The notes below the pieces were generated by a model. The model worked only from the letters and a program-made list of their open reading frames with translations. It had not been told where the DNA came from and did no database searches. The position numbers and the translations under genes were made by a program. A DNA stretch of 63,757 bases, from assembly GCA_900318585.1 (NCBI GenBank), contig ONKY01000124.1, positions 1 through 63,757 on the forward strand. Reading direction: 5' to 3'. Position 1 is the stretch's first letter. Each line of letters starts with the position of its first letter. Of this stretch, positions 7,556 through 15,742 are shown piece by piece. This DNA comes from an uncultured Prevotellaceae bacterium. GTDB lineage: Bacteria; Bacteroidota; Bacteroidia; Bacteroidales; Bacteroidaceae.

Positions 7556-9906
7556 ACTTACAGATTCATCATGTTGCAACCTGTGTGCTGTCAGGCCTGT
7601 GCGCCCTCCTGGCAGGTTGCACCACCTCAACAACTACAGACATGGAACAGCAAGTAGACGAACTTTACAGCCGTATGTCACAGCAAGAGCGCATCGCCCA
7701 ACTAAGAAGTATGTATATGGACGACCTCTTTGACGAGCAAGGCCAGTTGGACACCGCCAAATGCCGTGAACTGATACCTAATGGCATCGGTCATTTCTCA
7801 CAGTTCTGTTTGCAGCAACCCCGAGACCCCAACGAATTGCGACATCGTGTAGCTGCCGTGCAGGACTGGCTCATCCACCACACCCCCAATGGCATTCCCG
7901 CATTATTCCACGAGGAAGTTCTCTCGGGTATCAACACCTTGGGGGCTACCATCTATCCCCAGCAGATTGGGCAGGCCTGCTCGTTCAATCCTGAACTGGC
8001 TGAACTGAAGACATTCCAGACGAGCACACTACTACGCAAGATGGGTGGCACGTTGGCCCTCTCGCCGATGGTCGACGTATGCCGTACACCCTCGTTCAAC
8101 CGTCTGGAGGAATCCTACGGCGAGGACGGCTACCTGTCGGCAGTAATGGGTGTCGCTTTCGTCAAGGGACTGCAGCAAGACAACCTGAAACGTGGCGTAG
8201 GAGCCTGCTCCAAGCACTATCTTGGCTATGGTGGGGGAGGTGATGCTGACGAGAAGGAGCTGATGGAGGAGATCCTGATGCCCCACGAGGCAATGATCCG
8301 GCTGGCAGGTAGCAAATGCGTGATGCCGGGCTATCATGCCGTCCACGGTACTAAGTGCGTTGCCAATAGTGAGATTTTGCAGGACATCTTGCGCGACTAC
8401 GTGGGCTTCGACGGAATGGTGGTTAGCGACTATACAGCCATCGACCAGTTGCCCGACTTGGATAGTACTGTCAACAAAGCGGCGGCAGCCATCAATGGCG
8501 GCAACGATGTAGACTTCCCTTTCGGTGCCAACTATCAATACCTGCAGGAAGCCATTGACCAGGGACTGGTGAAGCCCGAGGTTTTTGAACGTGCCGTGAA
8601 GAATGTGCTCCGCCAGAAGTTCCGCTCAGGATTCTTCGATAGCGACGCCTATCTCTATGCCACTGACGACATCCAACTCGACACTCCTGAGGAGCGCCAG
8701 ACAGCCTACGACATTGCCACTCAGTCTGTAGTGCTGCTCGAAAACAACGGTGTCTTGCCCCTCTCATCATCTACTGTCTTCCTCACTGGTCCGAATGCTA
8801 ATTCTGTTTGGGCTATGTGCGGTGACTATACCTATCCTGCCATGTCCTACTTCTGGAAGATGAAAGAGGATGTGGCCGACCACGACCAGCCCCATATTGT
8901 CAAGCTGTTGGAGGGTATGACCCACTGCAAGCCTGAAGGGGTGAACCTGCTGTATGAACGCGGTTGTGACTGGACGGAAGAAATAGAGACGAAATATAGC
9001 GAGATGGGCGACGAGCGTGCCTGGGAGTATGCCCTGCTCCATCGCAAGGTGAAAGCTGACGAGAAGGCCGATCCCGCAGCAGCCTTGAAGTTGGCACAGC
9101 AGGCCGATGTCATCGTGGCCGCTGTGGGTGAGAACGTGATGTTGTGTGGTGAAAACCGTGACCGCAAGAGTCTCCGGCTACCTGGTAAGCAGGAGCAGTA
9201 TGTAGAACAGCTGATTCAGACCGGCAAGCCAGTGGTACTTGTCATCTTCGGCGGAAGAGCACAAGTGGTGTCCGGATTAGCAGAGCGTTGTGCTGCCGTC
9301 ATTCAGGCCTGGTATCCTGGCGAAGAGGGTGGCAATGCCGTAGCCGACATTCTCTTTGGCAAGGTGTCGCCTTCAGCCAAGCTCTCTGTCAGTTATCCTA
9401 ACGTTGAGCTGAATGAGCCCCTGTGCTACAACTACGCTGCCGAGCAGGATTCGCGTATTCAATGGCCCTTTGGCTACGGCTTAAGTTACACCACATTCGA
9501 ATACAGCAACTTGCAGATTGCCTCAGAAGCATCGACTACCGACGAAAGCATCAGCCTCAGTTTTGAGGTGAAGAATACCGGCAAGGTCCAGGCTGACGAG
9601 ATTGCACAAATCTACCTTTCGCCCACAGACGAAAGTCAGCCTCTACGTCCTATCCAGTTGCAGGGTTTCACCCGCGTCTCCCTGCAGTCTGGTGAAAAGA
9701 AGACGGTACACATGAAACTCTATACCGAGCAGTTTGGCTATTATTCCAACGACGGACAGCGCCAGTGGAACGTGCAGCCCGGCAACTATATCGTAAAGGT
9801 GGGCAGTTCCTCGGCAGACATCCGTCTCCAAGAGCAAATCAAGCTGACGGGTAAACCTGCCGTCAAGCCTATCCGAGAATTCTACTTCTCCCAGAATGTA
9901 AAGTAA
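7552..9906 (+). CDS. Glycoside hydrolase family 3 lipoprotein
   Basis: The 784-residue product is a GH3 beta-glucosidase or beta-xylosidase, lipid-anchored (signal ending LLAGC, Cys about residue 21) and thus in the periplasm or at the surface. It has an N-terminal TIM-barrel with the nucleophile Asp293 in VVSDYTAI, an alpha/beta sandwich with the probable acid/base Glu534 in [13 protein letters not shown], and a C-terminal fibronectin-III-like domain (about 650-770, beginning after [15 protein letters not shown]). Substrate cannot be read from sequence. Its ATG overlaps the lpxB stop by 4 bases, which is unusual for a sugar-degrading enzyme beside lipid A synthesis. It is convergent with cysK across a large hairpin. 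Confidence 0.92.
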   Translation: MNLQIHHVATCVLSGLCALLAGCTTSTTTDMEQQVDELYSRMSQQERIAQLRSMYMDDLFDEQGQLDTAKCRELIPNGIGHFSQFCLQQPRDPNELRHRVAAVQDWLIHHTPNGIPALFHEEVLSGINTLGATIYPQQIGQACSFNPELAELKTFQTSTLLRKMGGTLALSPMVDVCRTPSFNRLEESYGEDGYLSAVMGVAFVKGLQQDNLKRGVGACSKHYLGYGGGGDADEKELMEEILMPHEAMIRLAGSKCVMPGYHAVHGTKCVANSEILQDILRDYVGFDGMVVSDYTAIDQLPDLDSTVNKAAAAINGGNDVDFPFGANYQYLQEAIDQGLVKPEVFERAVKNVLRQKFRSGFFDSDAYLYATDDIQLDTPEERQTAYDIATQSVVLLENNGVLPLSSSTVFLTGPNANSVWAMCGDYTYPAMSYFWKMKEDVADHDQPHIVKLLEGMTHCKPEGVNLLYERGCDWTEEIETKYSEMGDERAWEYALLHRKVKADEKADPAAALKLAQQADVIVAAVGENVMLCGENRDRKSLRLPGKQEQYVEQLIQTGKPVVLVIFGGRAQVVSGLAERCAAVIQAWYPGEEGGNAVADILFGKVSPSAKLSVSYPNVELNEPLCYNYAAEQDSRIQWPFGYGLSYTTFEYSNLQIASEASTTDESISLSFEVKNTGKVQADEIAQIYLSPTDESQPLRPIQLQGFTRVSLQSGEKKTVHMKLYTEQFGYYSNDGQRQWNVQPGNYIVKVGSSSADIRLQEQIKLTGKPAVKPIREFYFSQNVK

Positions 9907-9911
9907 AAGGG

Positions 9912-10027
9912 AAAAGTGAACAAGTAAGGTAAAAGGTAAAAGTGAATAGTGAATAATTTGCTGCCGCCATCCCATCTGCAGAAGGTTTGGCGGCAGCAAA
10001 TTATTCACTATTCACTTTTACTTTTTC
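9912..10027. repeat. Heptamer-flanked element with perfect 33-bp inverted repeat
   Basis: Arms 9936-9968 and 9989-10021 are exact reverse complements over 33 bases, with a 20-base loop. The outer parts of the arms are heptamers (AAGGTAA, AAGTGAA, TAGTGAA). The inner part is TTTGCTGCCGCC against GGCGGCAGCAAA. It fills the gap between the convergent GH3 and cysK genes, so it may serve as a bidirectional terminator; there is no clean T-run. Confidence 0.92.
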
Positions 10028-10029
10028 CC

Positions 10030-10977
10030 TTACAAGGGGTAGTCCTCGAAGGCGTAGAGCACGGTGGAGAGGTAACGCTCGCCGGTGTCGGGCAGCAGCG
10101 CCACAATCTTCTTGCCCTTGTTCTCAGGACGCTTGGCCACCTGAATGGCAGCATAGAGGGCGGCGCCAGCGCTGATGCCTACCAGAAGACCTTCCGACTG
10201 TGCAATCTCACGGCCTGTGCGGATGGCATCGTCGTTCTCCACGTCGAACACCTCGTCGATAACGTCGGCATCATAGGTCTTAGGAATGAAACCTGCACCA
10301 ATACCCTGAATCTTGTGTGGACCGCTCTGTCCGCCGTTCAGCACGGGGCTTGACTTCGGCTCTACGGCGATGATCTTCACATTAGGGTTCTGCTCTTTCA
10401 GGTACTTTCCTGCACCGCTGATGGTTCCGCCGGTACCAACGCCGCCGATGAAGATGTCTACCTGTCCGTCAGTGTCTCGCCATATCTCAGGTCCCGTTGT
10501 GGCGTAGTGCTTGGCGGGATTGGCACCGTTCTCGAACTGCTGCAGGATTACGCTGCCAGGGATGCTGGCGCGCAGTTCCTCGGCGGCGCGGATGGCACCT
10601 GGCATACCGTCCTTGCCAGAGGTCAGCCGCACCTCAGCACCGTATGCCTTCACGAGGTTGCGACGCTCTATGCTCATGGTCTCGGGCATGGTAAGGATAA
10701 GATGGTAGCCCTTGACGGCTGATACCAGTGCCAATCCTACGCCTGTGTTTCCGCTGGTGGGCTCGATGATGGTGGCGCCGGGCTTCAGGATGCCCTTTGC
10801 TTCAGCGTCCTCAATCATAGCCAGCGCGATACGGTCCTTCACGCTACCGCCGGGGTTGAAAAACTCTACTTTGGCAATGACAGGGGTCTCCACACCCTTT
10901 GCCTGTGAATACTTGTTGAGCTCTAAGAGTGGGGTGTTGCCGACGAGCTCAGTCAGCTGCTTTGCGATCTTTGTCAT
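10030..10977 (-). CDS. cysK: Cysteine synthase A
   Basis: The 315-residue product is O-acetylserine sulfhydrylase, the PLP enzyme that makes cysteine from O-acetylserine and sulfide in the cytoplasm. The PLP lysine is Lys47 in NPGGSVKDR. The TSGNTG loop that holds the substrate carboxylate and the phosphate-binding [10 protein letters not shown] are intact. Length is normal. It is transcribed alone from a TACCTTTG promoter at 11016-11023. A perfect 20-bp palindrome 45 bases further upstream is a candidate operator. The stop codon lies at the edge of the 33-bp hairpin element. Confidence 0.95.
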   Translation of the reverse strand: MTKIAKQLTELVGNTPLLELNKYSQAKGVETPVIAKVEFFNPGGSVKDRIALAMIEDAEAKGILKPGATIIEPTSGNTGVGLALVSAVKGYHLILTMPETMSIERRNLVKAYGAEVRLTSGKDGMPGAIRAAEELRASIPGSVILQQFENGANPAKHYATTGPEIWRDTDGQVDIFIGGVGTGGTISGAGKYLKEQNPNVKIIAVEPKSSPVLNGGQSGPHKIQGIGAGFIPKTYDADVIDEVFDVENDDAIRTGREIAQSEGLLVGISAGAALYAAIQVAKRPENKGKKIVALLPDTGERYLSTVLYAFEDYPL

Positions 10978-11015
10978 AATCTTATCCTTTTTAAATTAAT
11001 AACTGAATCTGGGTG

Positions 11016-11023
11016 CAAAGGTA
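11016..11023 (-). promoter_or_regulatory. cysK promoter -7 element
   Basis: The minus strand reads TACCTTTG, 39 bases before the cysK ATG at 10977. Confidence 0.65.
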
Positions 11024-11067
11024 CGGCGATTTCCGCATACCCACAATCCCGAATTCTTGGCATTTTG

Positions 11068-11087
11068 CATACCAAACGTTTGGTATG
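11068..11087. promoter_or_regulatory. Perfect 20-bp palindrome, candidate operator
   Basis: CATACCAAACGTTTGGTATG is fully self-complementary around AACGTT. It lies 45 bp upstream of the cysK -7 element and 16 bp past the stop codon of the TlpA-like gene. With no loop it is a poor terminator and looks like the site of a dimeric repressor or activator; no regulator gene is adjacent. Confidence 0.6.
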
Positions 11088-11103
11088 GCCTGATTGCCTC
11101 TCC

Positions 11104-12975
11104 TTATTCAAGTACTTTCTCTATGGCTGCCTTAAAGGGATCGAGTCCGCTGAAACCGATGGTCTTGAAGGTCTGCTGGCCCTCGGCGTCGTAGATGGCG
11201 TAGGTAGGAATGCCCTCCGACTCGTACTTGTTGAGGATATAGCTATACTGCTCCTTCGTCAGGTAGTAGTGGTCGCCGTCGATGTCCTTGATCATCTCCT
11301 GCCACGTCTTCAGGGGCGATGTGGACGAGGTGATATAGACGAACTGGATATTTTTATTCTTAAGTTCGGCCTTCCAAGGAGCCATCATCTGATGACCGGC
11401 ACGGCAGGGACCGCACCACGTGGCCCAGATGTCGATGAGCACCACCTTGCCCTTGTAGCGGTCAAGGATGGTCTGCAGAATGTTTTCTGGGGCTACGTCG
11501 TCGAACTTCTGGAAGAAGACGCCTCCTTGGCTGGCCAACTCGTCGGCTATGCGTTTCTGCTCAGCCTGATACTCGCGGATGACATTCTTGCAGTCCTCAT
11601 ACTTCATGGTTTCGAGAAGGACATTTATTAGGCCCTCATTACTGGAACTCATCACATCCTGTATGCATCTCAGCTCATTGTTATAGACATTCTTCTCTGC
11701 AGCTTTCTTGTCGAACATGCTCAGTGGCGCATCCCAGAACTCCTGGCTGCAGGGCGATGTAGGCTCGTTCAGGTACTTCCAGGAGTAGGCCTGTTCTTCT
11801 TCCGACATGGGGAGCAGGTCCTTGTTTTTCTTCATTTTCTCAAAGAGATTCTCCTGAGACCAGACCACCCTACCGTCCTTGTCCACATAATAATTGCTAT
11901 ATTTGAATTCAAACTGGCGCGACCATTTCACGAAGTTCGACTCTGCCATCATGCACAGCAGGTCTTGGGCTGCTGTGGTGTAGCCCGAGGCCTTGATAGT
12001 GGCTACACGCTGGTCAAAGATGTCCGTCAGACATTGCAGGCGCTCCTCCTTTGTCTTACACTCCTTGACCTTCAGGAATACCTTATCGTCATTACCGACG
12101 AGATCGTAGGCATCGTTGGCTTTCTTCGCATTCACCAGGTCCATATTGGTCTTGGCCATGTAGCCCTTGAAAGCCACAAAAGGCTTGTTGTCGCTGCAGA
12201 TTTTCATGAGGATTTCCGTCTCCTGTCCAGGGGAAATGACGATGTTGCCGAAAGCCAATCCACGTACGCCGACAGTCACCTCGCGAGTCAGCCGCAGGGG
12301 AACCTCTACCTTTACCGTGCCATCATCGGCAAAGCGGAAAGCCTTGTCGAAACGTTCTTTTGAAGCTAACGGAACAAAGGTGCCCACAAAGAACTCCAGA
12401 TCCATGCCCTTCTTGTAGCCCAGCATCTTTACCTTGATGGTGGCCACACCTTTATTGATCTTGGCGACAGGTAGCGTCTCGTCTTGGGCGTATTGCACGT
12501 TTTGCCAGTCGGCAGGCATCTCCAGTTTCTTCTTCGTCTTGCTGTCGCAGATGTTCCAGAACTTGAAGTCGCGCTCGTTGTAGCTCTCCAAGAAGTCCAT
12601 CTCCTTTGTGTCTAAGGGCACGGGCATGAAGTGGAGCGCCAGGTTAGCCTTACCGCTTTCAGGCATCCAGAAGAGCGAGTCGGGCATGAGGTCGGCCTCC
12701 TGCTCATTGGTTTTGGCGCCACCCGTAAAGGCATACTTCTTGCCGTCGGGCGTCAGTAGAAACGACTCCTTGGCGAAGCGGATCCAGCTGCCAGGCCTGT
12801 AGTTGGCAATAATGTGCAGCACCGTTTCCGTGGGCTTCAACTCCACCTTGGTGATTTCGAACTCGGAGTTATACACTCCCATAAAGGCCGAGGGTTTCTC
12901 CCATACAACATCTTTCTTCGCTTGCCCCGCCAGTGCGACAAGGGCGAGCAGCGCCGTGAACAATGTTTTTCTCAT
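11104..12975 (-). CDS. TlpA-like thioredoxin-fold secreted protein
   Basis: The 623-residue product has a signal peptide (MRKTLFTALLALVALAGQA) and a C-terminal TlpA/ResA-like thioredoxin domain (about 490-620) with the active-site pair Cys521-Cys524 in WATWCGPC. It should act as a periplasmic thiol-disulfide reductase. The N-terminal 450 residues are beta-rich with no domain I can name. The start is ATG 12975, after a promoter at 13003-13010; the longer frame to 13065 would cross it. It is last in the block downstream of the ECF sigma gene and may respond to the same envelope signal. Confidence 0.85.
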   Translation of the reverse strand: MRKTLFTALLALVALAGQAKKDVVWEKPSAFMGVYNSEFEITKVELKPTETVLHIIANYRPGSWIRFAKESFLLTPDGKKYAFTGGAKTNEQEADLMPDSLFWMPESGKANLALHFMPVPLDTKEMDFLESYNERDFKFWNICDSKTKKKLEMPADWQNVQYAQDETLPVAKINKGVATIKVKMLGYKKGMDLEFFVGTFVPLASKERFDKAFRFADDGTVKVEVPLRLTREVTVGVRGLAFGNIVISPGQETEILMKICSDNKPFVAFKGYMAKTNMDLVNAKKANDAYDLVGNDDKVFLKVKECKTKEERLQCLTDIFDQRVATIKASGYTTAAQDLLCMMAESNFVKWSRQFEFKYSNYYVDKDGRVVWSQENLFEKMKKNKDLLPMSEEEQAYSWKYLNEPTSPCSQEFWDAPLSMFDKKAAEKNVYNNELRCIQDVMSSSNEGLINVLLETMKYEDCKNVIREYQAEQKRIADELASQGGVFFQKFDDVAPENILQTILDRYKGKVVLIDIWATWCGPCRAGHQMMAPWKAELKNKNIQFVYITSSTSPLKTWQEMIKDIDGDHYYLTKEQYSYILNKYESEGIPTYAIYDAEGQQTFKTIGFSGLDPFKAAIEKVLE

Positions 12976-13002
12976 ATTCGTTGGTTGATTAATTTGCTTT
13001 TG

Positions 13003-13010
13003 CAAAGTTA
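13003..13010 (-). promoter_or_regulatory. Promoter -7 element of the TlpA-like gene
   Basis: The minus strand reads TAACTTTG, 28 bases before ATG 12975. The gene can therefore be transcribed independently of the sigma operon. Confidence 0.55.
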
Positions 13011-13096
13011 TCTGTTTCTCTCGTAATCCCAGCGAAAGCCCCCGACATTTGCCTGACATTTCCAATCTTTTAACCTCCTTTTTTAGTTAGTAACGC

Positions 13097-14233
13097 TTAT
13101 TGCTTCACAGCTTTGGCCCGATAAAAGAAACTGCCGATGGCGAGGAGAATGACAAGGAACGTCACGATGAAGGCCCAGACATTCGTAACACGTGAAGTCG
13201 CAGCGATGGTGTATACACCAGGGATCAGGCGTTCACCCGTCAACTTGTAATGGATGACCTGGCCGTCGTATATTCCCATGCCAGCATCCGTCACTTTGCC
13301 TGGCATCACGAGGTCGTAGGCTGTAGACAGGACGAGGATGTTCCCGTATTTCGAATAATGACGGTCAAGACTGTCGCTTAGATTTGCCCAAGAGGTAAAG
13401 GCATCAGACTGATAGTAGTCATTGATGACCTGCTTGAATATCTTTCCGTCATGGTCGAACGGTTCCATGTTAAGGATGGCCGGACTCACTGCCAGTGTGT
13501 CGCGCAGAGCCATAAACCGTTCCTTGCTGACGGGCGGGTTCTTGACTTTATCATAATTATCACTGATATTATCGTAGAACTCGGTAAACATATTAGCGTT
13601 GACCCACTTGCTGATCTTCCCTTCTATCTCATCGAGCATATCTTTCAGTTCAGCCCCGTTATAGTTCTCTGACAGGTCGGGCTGACCCGTAAACCAGTAG
13701 GAAGCAGAGTCGGCGCTGATGAAGCGGTCGAGTGGTATCGGGAAAGAGAAAAGGCTATCGTTGGTGTCATTGTCGAACGATTCCTTGAACTCGTAGTCGG
13801 TATAGAACCATTTAAAGTGCTTCCCCAAAGAGCTTTCCACCTTCAACGGTTTCTCCCCTAACGGCAGGTTCTGGCTCATCTCCTGTACTGTGGGGAACTC
13901 CCGTCTATAATGCTTCAGTACCAGGTCTGCCACTTGTTTGCCTGGATGCTCACGCTGGATGCTGTCGTACTGAGCCTCCGTCATGGGAAGTGAATGTCGC
14001 AAATCCTCACCCTTCAGCGACCAGGTCTGCTCCCACTCCTCCATATCCGTTTCCTTACCGTTGTTGGGATACATCTCCGAATCCATCAGTTCCCTGGGCG
14101 ACACATGCTTGGTCAGTTCGCGCATACATGTACCATCCTCGTTGATAACCGTCAGCATATGTGCGTCTTTCTTGCACGATGCCATGAGCAGCACCGTGAG
14201 GGCTGCCACTATCAGATTTCTATTTGTTTTCAT
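13097..14233 (-). CDS. Lipoprotein of unknown function with C-terminal membrane segment
   Basis: The 378-residue product has a lipoprotein signal (lipobox LMASC, Cys about residue 20) and one C-terminal membrane helix (about 346-372, VWAFIVTFLVILLAIGSFFY) followed by a basic tail (RAKAVKQ). An N-terminal lipid plus a C-terminal helix suggests an inner-membrane protein with a large periplasmic domain. I recognise no family. It overlaps the preceding small membrane-protein gene by 14 bases, so it belongs to the sigma-factor operon. It could sense envelope stress for the sigma/anti-sigma pair; that is inference from position only. Confidence 0.75.
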   Translation of the reverse strand: MKTNRNLIVAALTVLLMASCKKDAHMLTVINEDGTCMRELTKHVSPRELMDSEMYPNNGKETDMEEWEQTWSLKGEDLRHSLPMTEAQYDSIQREHPGKQVADLVLKHYRREFPTVQEMSQNLPLGEKPLKVESSLGKHFKWFYTDYEFKESFDNDTNDSLFSFPIPLDRFISADSASYWFTGQPDLSENYNGAELKDMLDEIEGKISKWVNANMFTEFYDNISDNYDKVKNPPVSKERFMALRDTLAVSPAILNMEPFDHDGKIFKQVINDYYQSDAFTSWANLSDSLDRHYSKYGNILVLSTAYDLVMPGKVTDAGMGIYDGQVIHYKLTGERLIPGVYTIAATSRVTNVWAFIVTFLVILLAIGSFFYRAKAVKQ

Positions 14234-14624
14234 CGCTCATTCGTTTTAGTTGTGAATAGGTATTGGGCATTGCCTGCTTCCTCTCCAGATAGCACAACAG
14301 TATTTCCCGGGGTGTTCCTTCTGTGCAGTATTCTGGTTGTGGAGCTGACTGCTTTTTCTCTACATTATTATTATTCTGTGCAACTACAGGCTTGGTTGGA
14401 GTATCTGTTTGCAGATAGAAGAACAGGCCTACCAGGTAAATGGCGGCGACAGACGTGATGATGCGAAAGGCAACCAACAGGGCAGACGGTCTACGATGAC
14501 GTTGCGCCATGATAGCATCATATTCTGCCTCGGCGGCATCAAGCTCTTCGTTCGTGGGTAGTTCGAGGCGTTCAGGATGAAGGGGGGCTTCTCCTGCCAG
14601 ATAACGATCAAGACTGTTGTTCAT
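14220..14624 (-). CDS. Small single-pass membrane protein, candidate anti-sigma factor
   Basis: The 134-residue product has a cytoplasmic-looking, acidic N-terminal part (1-45, with ELDAAEAEYDAIMAQ), one membrane helix (about 48-68, LLVAFRIITSVAAIYLVGLFFYL) and a polar C-terminal part outside. This is the layout of a short anti-sigma factor, but it lacks a zinc-binding HxxxCxxC motif and a FecR domain. It is translationally coupled to the ECF sigma gene by a 4-base overlap. The role is inferred from topology and position. Confidence 0.7.
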   Translation of the reverse strand: MNNSLDRYLAGEAPLHPERLELPTNEELDAAEAEYDAIMAQRHRRPSALLVAFRIITSVAAIYLVGLFFYLQTDTPTKPVVAQNNNNVEKKQSAPQPEYCTEGTPREILLCYLERKQAMPNTYSQLKRMSDENK

Positions 14625-15106
14625 AAAAAACCTCCTTTCTTTAGTGTTTCACAAATACGGTGGCGGGCAGCGCTGATCATGGTACTCACCGAACGGACAG
14701 CAATGCCCGTGGCGGCAGCTATCTGCGAGCTGTTCATCTGCGCCTCGGCGTGCATCGCCCACAGACGGCGCTCGGCGGGCGGCAGGACTTTGACAGCCCG
14801 TTCTAAGGCATCTTGTAATACGGCCTCGTCGGTAGTGTCAGCAGTTTCCGTTGCCGACGCCTCCTTTAGCTGCACCGTCGGCTGCCGTTGTCTGCGCCGA
14901 TAGTTGTCAATGCAGGCGTACTTCATCAGCCGCACAGCCAGGCGCTCGGCGTCGGCAGGTGCAGGCAGCTGCTCCCATGCTGTCCACAGCCGCATCAACG
15001 CTTCCTGCACCGCGTCTTCGGCTGTGTCGGCGTCGAATTGCGACGCCAAAGCCAGCAAACGGGGCCGGAGAGGTGAGACGATGGATGTGAACTGTTCTGC
15101 CTTCAT
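14621..15106 (-). CDS. ECF-type RNA polymerase sigma factor
   Basis: The 161-residue product is a sigma-70 family ECF factor. Region 2 is at about 8-75 (DTAEDAVQEALMRLWTAWEQL), and region 4 at about 105-158 (LPPAERRLWAMHAEAQMNSSQIAAATG), including the helix-turn-helix that reads the -35 element. Length is typical of ECF factors. It starts a block with a small membrane protein and a lipoprotein, overlapping the first by 4 bases. The 42-base gap upstream holds no clear TAnnTTTG, so it may be autoregulated or read through from the iron/redox block. Confidence 0.88.
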   Translation of the reverse strand: MKAEQFTSIVSPLRPRLLALASQFDADTAEDAVQEALMRLWTAWEQLPAPADAERLAVRLMKYACIDNYRRRQRQPTVQLKEASATETADTTDEAVLQDALERAVKVLPPAERRLWAMHAEAQMNSSQIAAATGIAVRSVSTMISAARHRICETLKKGGFL

Positions 15107-15148
15107 ACATCCTAAAAACGCATGAAGTGCTAAGATGTTAAGTAGCGC

Positions 15149-15742
15149 TTAACCAAGTTTAACTAAACAACGGGGAAAAATGCAAAGGGCCATGAGTGCG
15201 GCTATGGCAATGATGGGTACTGCGACTGCGGTGGACGAGGGAGGGACCGGCTGTTTGCTGCTGCCAAACTGGCACTGGTAGCGAATCATGCGGTCGATGT
15301 AGGCATCCACCGTCTGCCAGTGCCCCGCCTCTGCTTCAGCGATGAGGCGGGGGAGTACCTGGCGGATGTATTTCTGATGTTCGGCGTCCATCTGCGGCGG
15401 CAGCTCGTCGGCAGGGGCATACCACACGACGCTACCGTCAGCCTGACGGTGAGGAAAAATGCGCAACAACTGCCAGTTGCGGTCGTGCAGCAGGTAGTCG
15501 ACGAGAATCTGTTTAGAAGCCCCCGAATCCTCCCTTTCAGTCCCCTCGGGGGCTGAAGGGGGGGCGTAGACGCTCAGGGGAAGCAGCCCCTCGTTGCTGC
15601 TGACGAGAAGCTGGCAGAAGTGGGCGGACTGCGACTCGGGCAGCACGAAGTTCAGCTCGCTGGATGCGGCCTCCAAGGAAAGGAGGAACGCGGCGCAGAG
15701 CACGAAATGTTTATATGCTCCGCAGGAAAAGGACAATGGCAT
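15149..15742 (-). CDS. Small membrane protein, possible remnant of a cytochrome c biogenesis (CcsA/ResB-type) protein
   Basis: Starting at ATG 15742, which overlaps the end of the di-heme cytochrome gene by 32 bases, the product has 197 residues: a signal-like N-terminus, a soluble domain and a C-terminal membrane helix (about 170-192). The order 'FCQLLVSSNEGLLPLSVYA', a DYLLHDRNWQLLRIFPH stretch, VVWYAPADELP and HWQTVDAYIDRMIRYQ resembles the periplasmic part of the large cytochrome c biogenesis proteins of Bacteroidota, but the membrane haem-handling core is absent. A GC-rich palindromic repeat (15529-15564) is read in frame just after SVYA. It may be a decayed gene or a shortened accessory factor for the neighbouring c-type cytochrome. 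The resemblance is from memory and weak. Confidence 0.45.
   Translation of the reverse strand: MPLSFSCGAYKHFVLCAAFLLSLEAASSELNFVLPESQSAHFCQLLVSSNEGLLPLSVYAPPSAPEGTEREDSGASKQILVDYLLHDRNWQLLRIFPHRQADGSVVWYAPADELPPQMDAEHQKYIRQVLPRLIAEAEAGHWQTVDAYIDRMIRYQCQFGSSKQPVPPSSTAVAVPIIAIAALMALCIFPRCLVKLG
15529..15564. repeat. GC-rich palindrome inside a reading frame
   Basis: CCTTTCAGTCCCC pairs with GGGGGCTGAAGG around a short loop. It is translated as part of the 15149-15742 product (PPSAPEGTERE region). Similar repeats sit in lpxB (7089-7118) and sprA (51543-51574). Confidence 0.6.
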
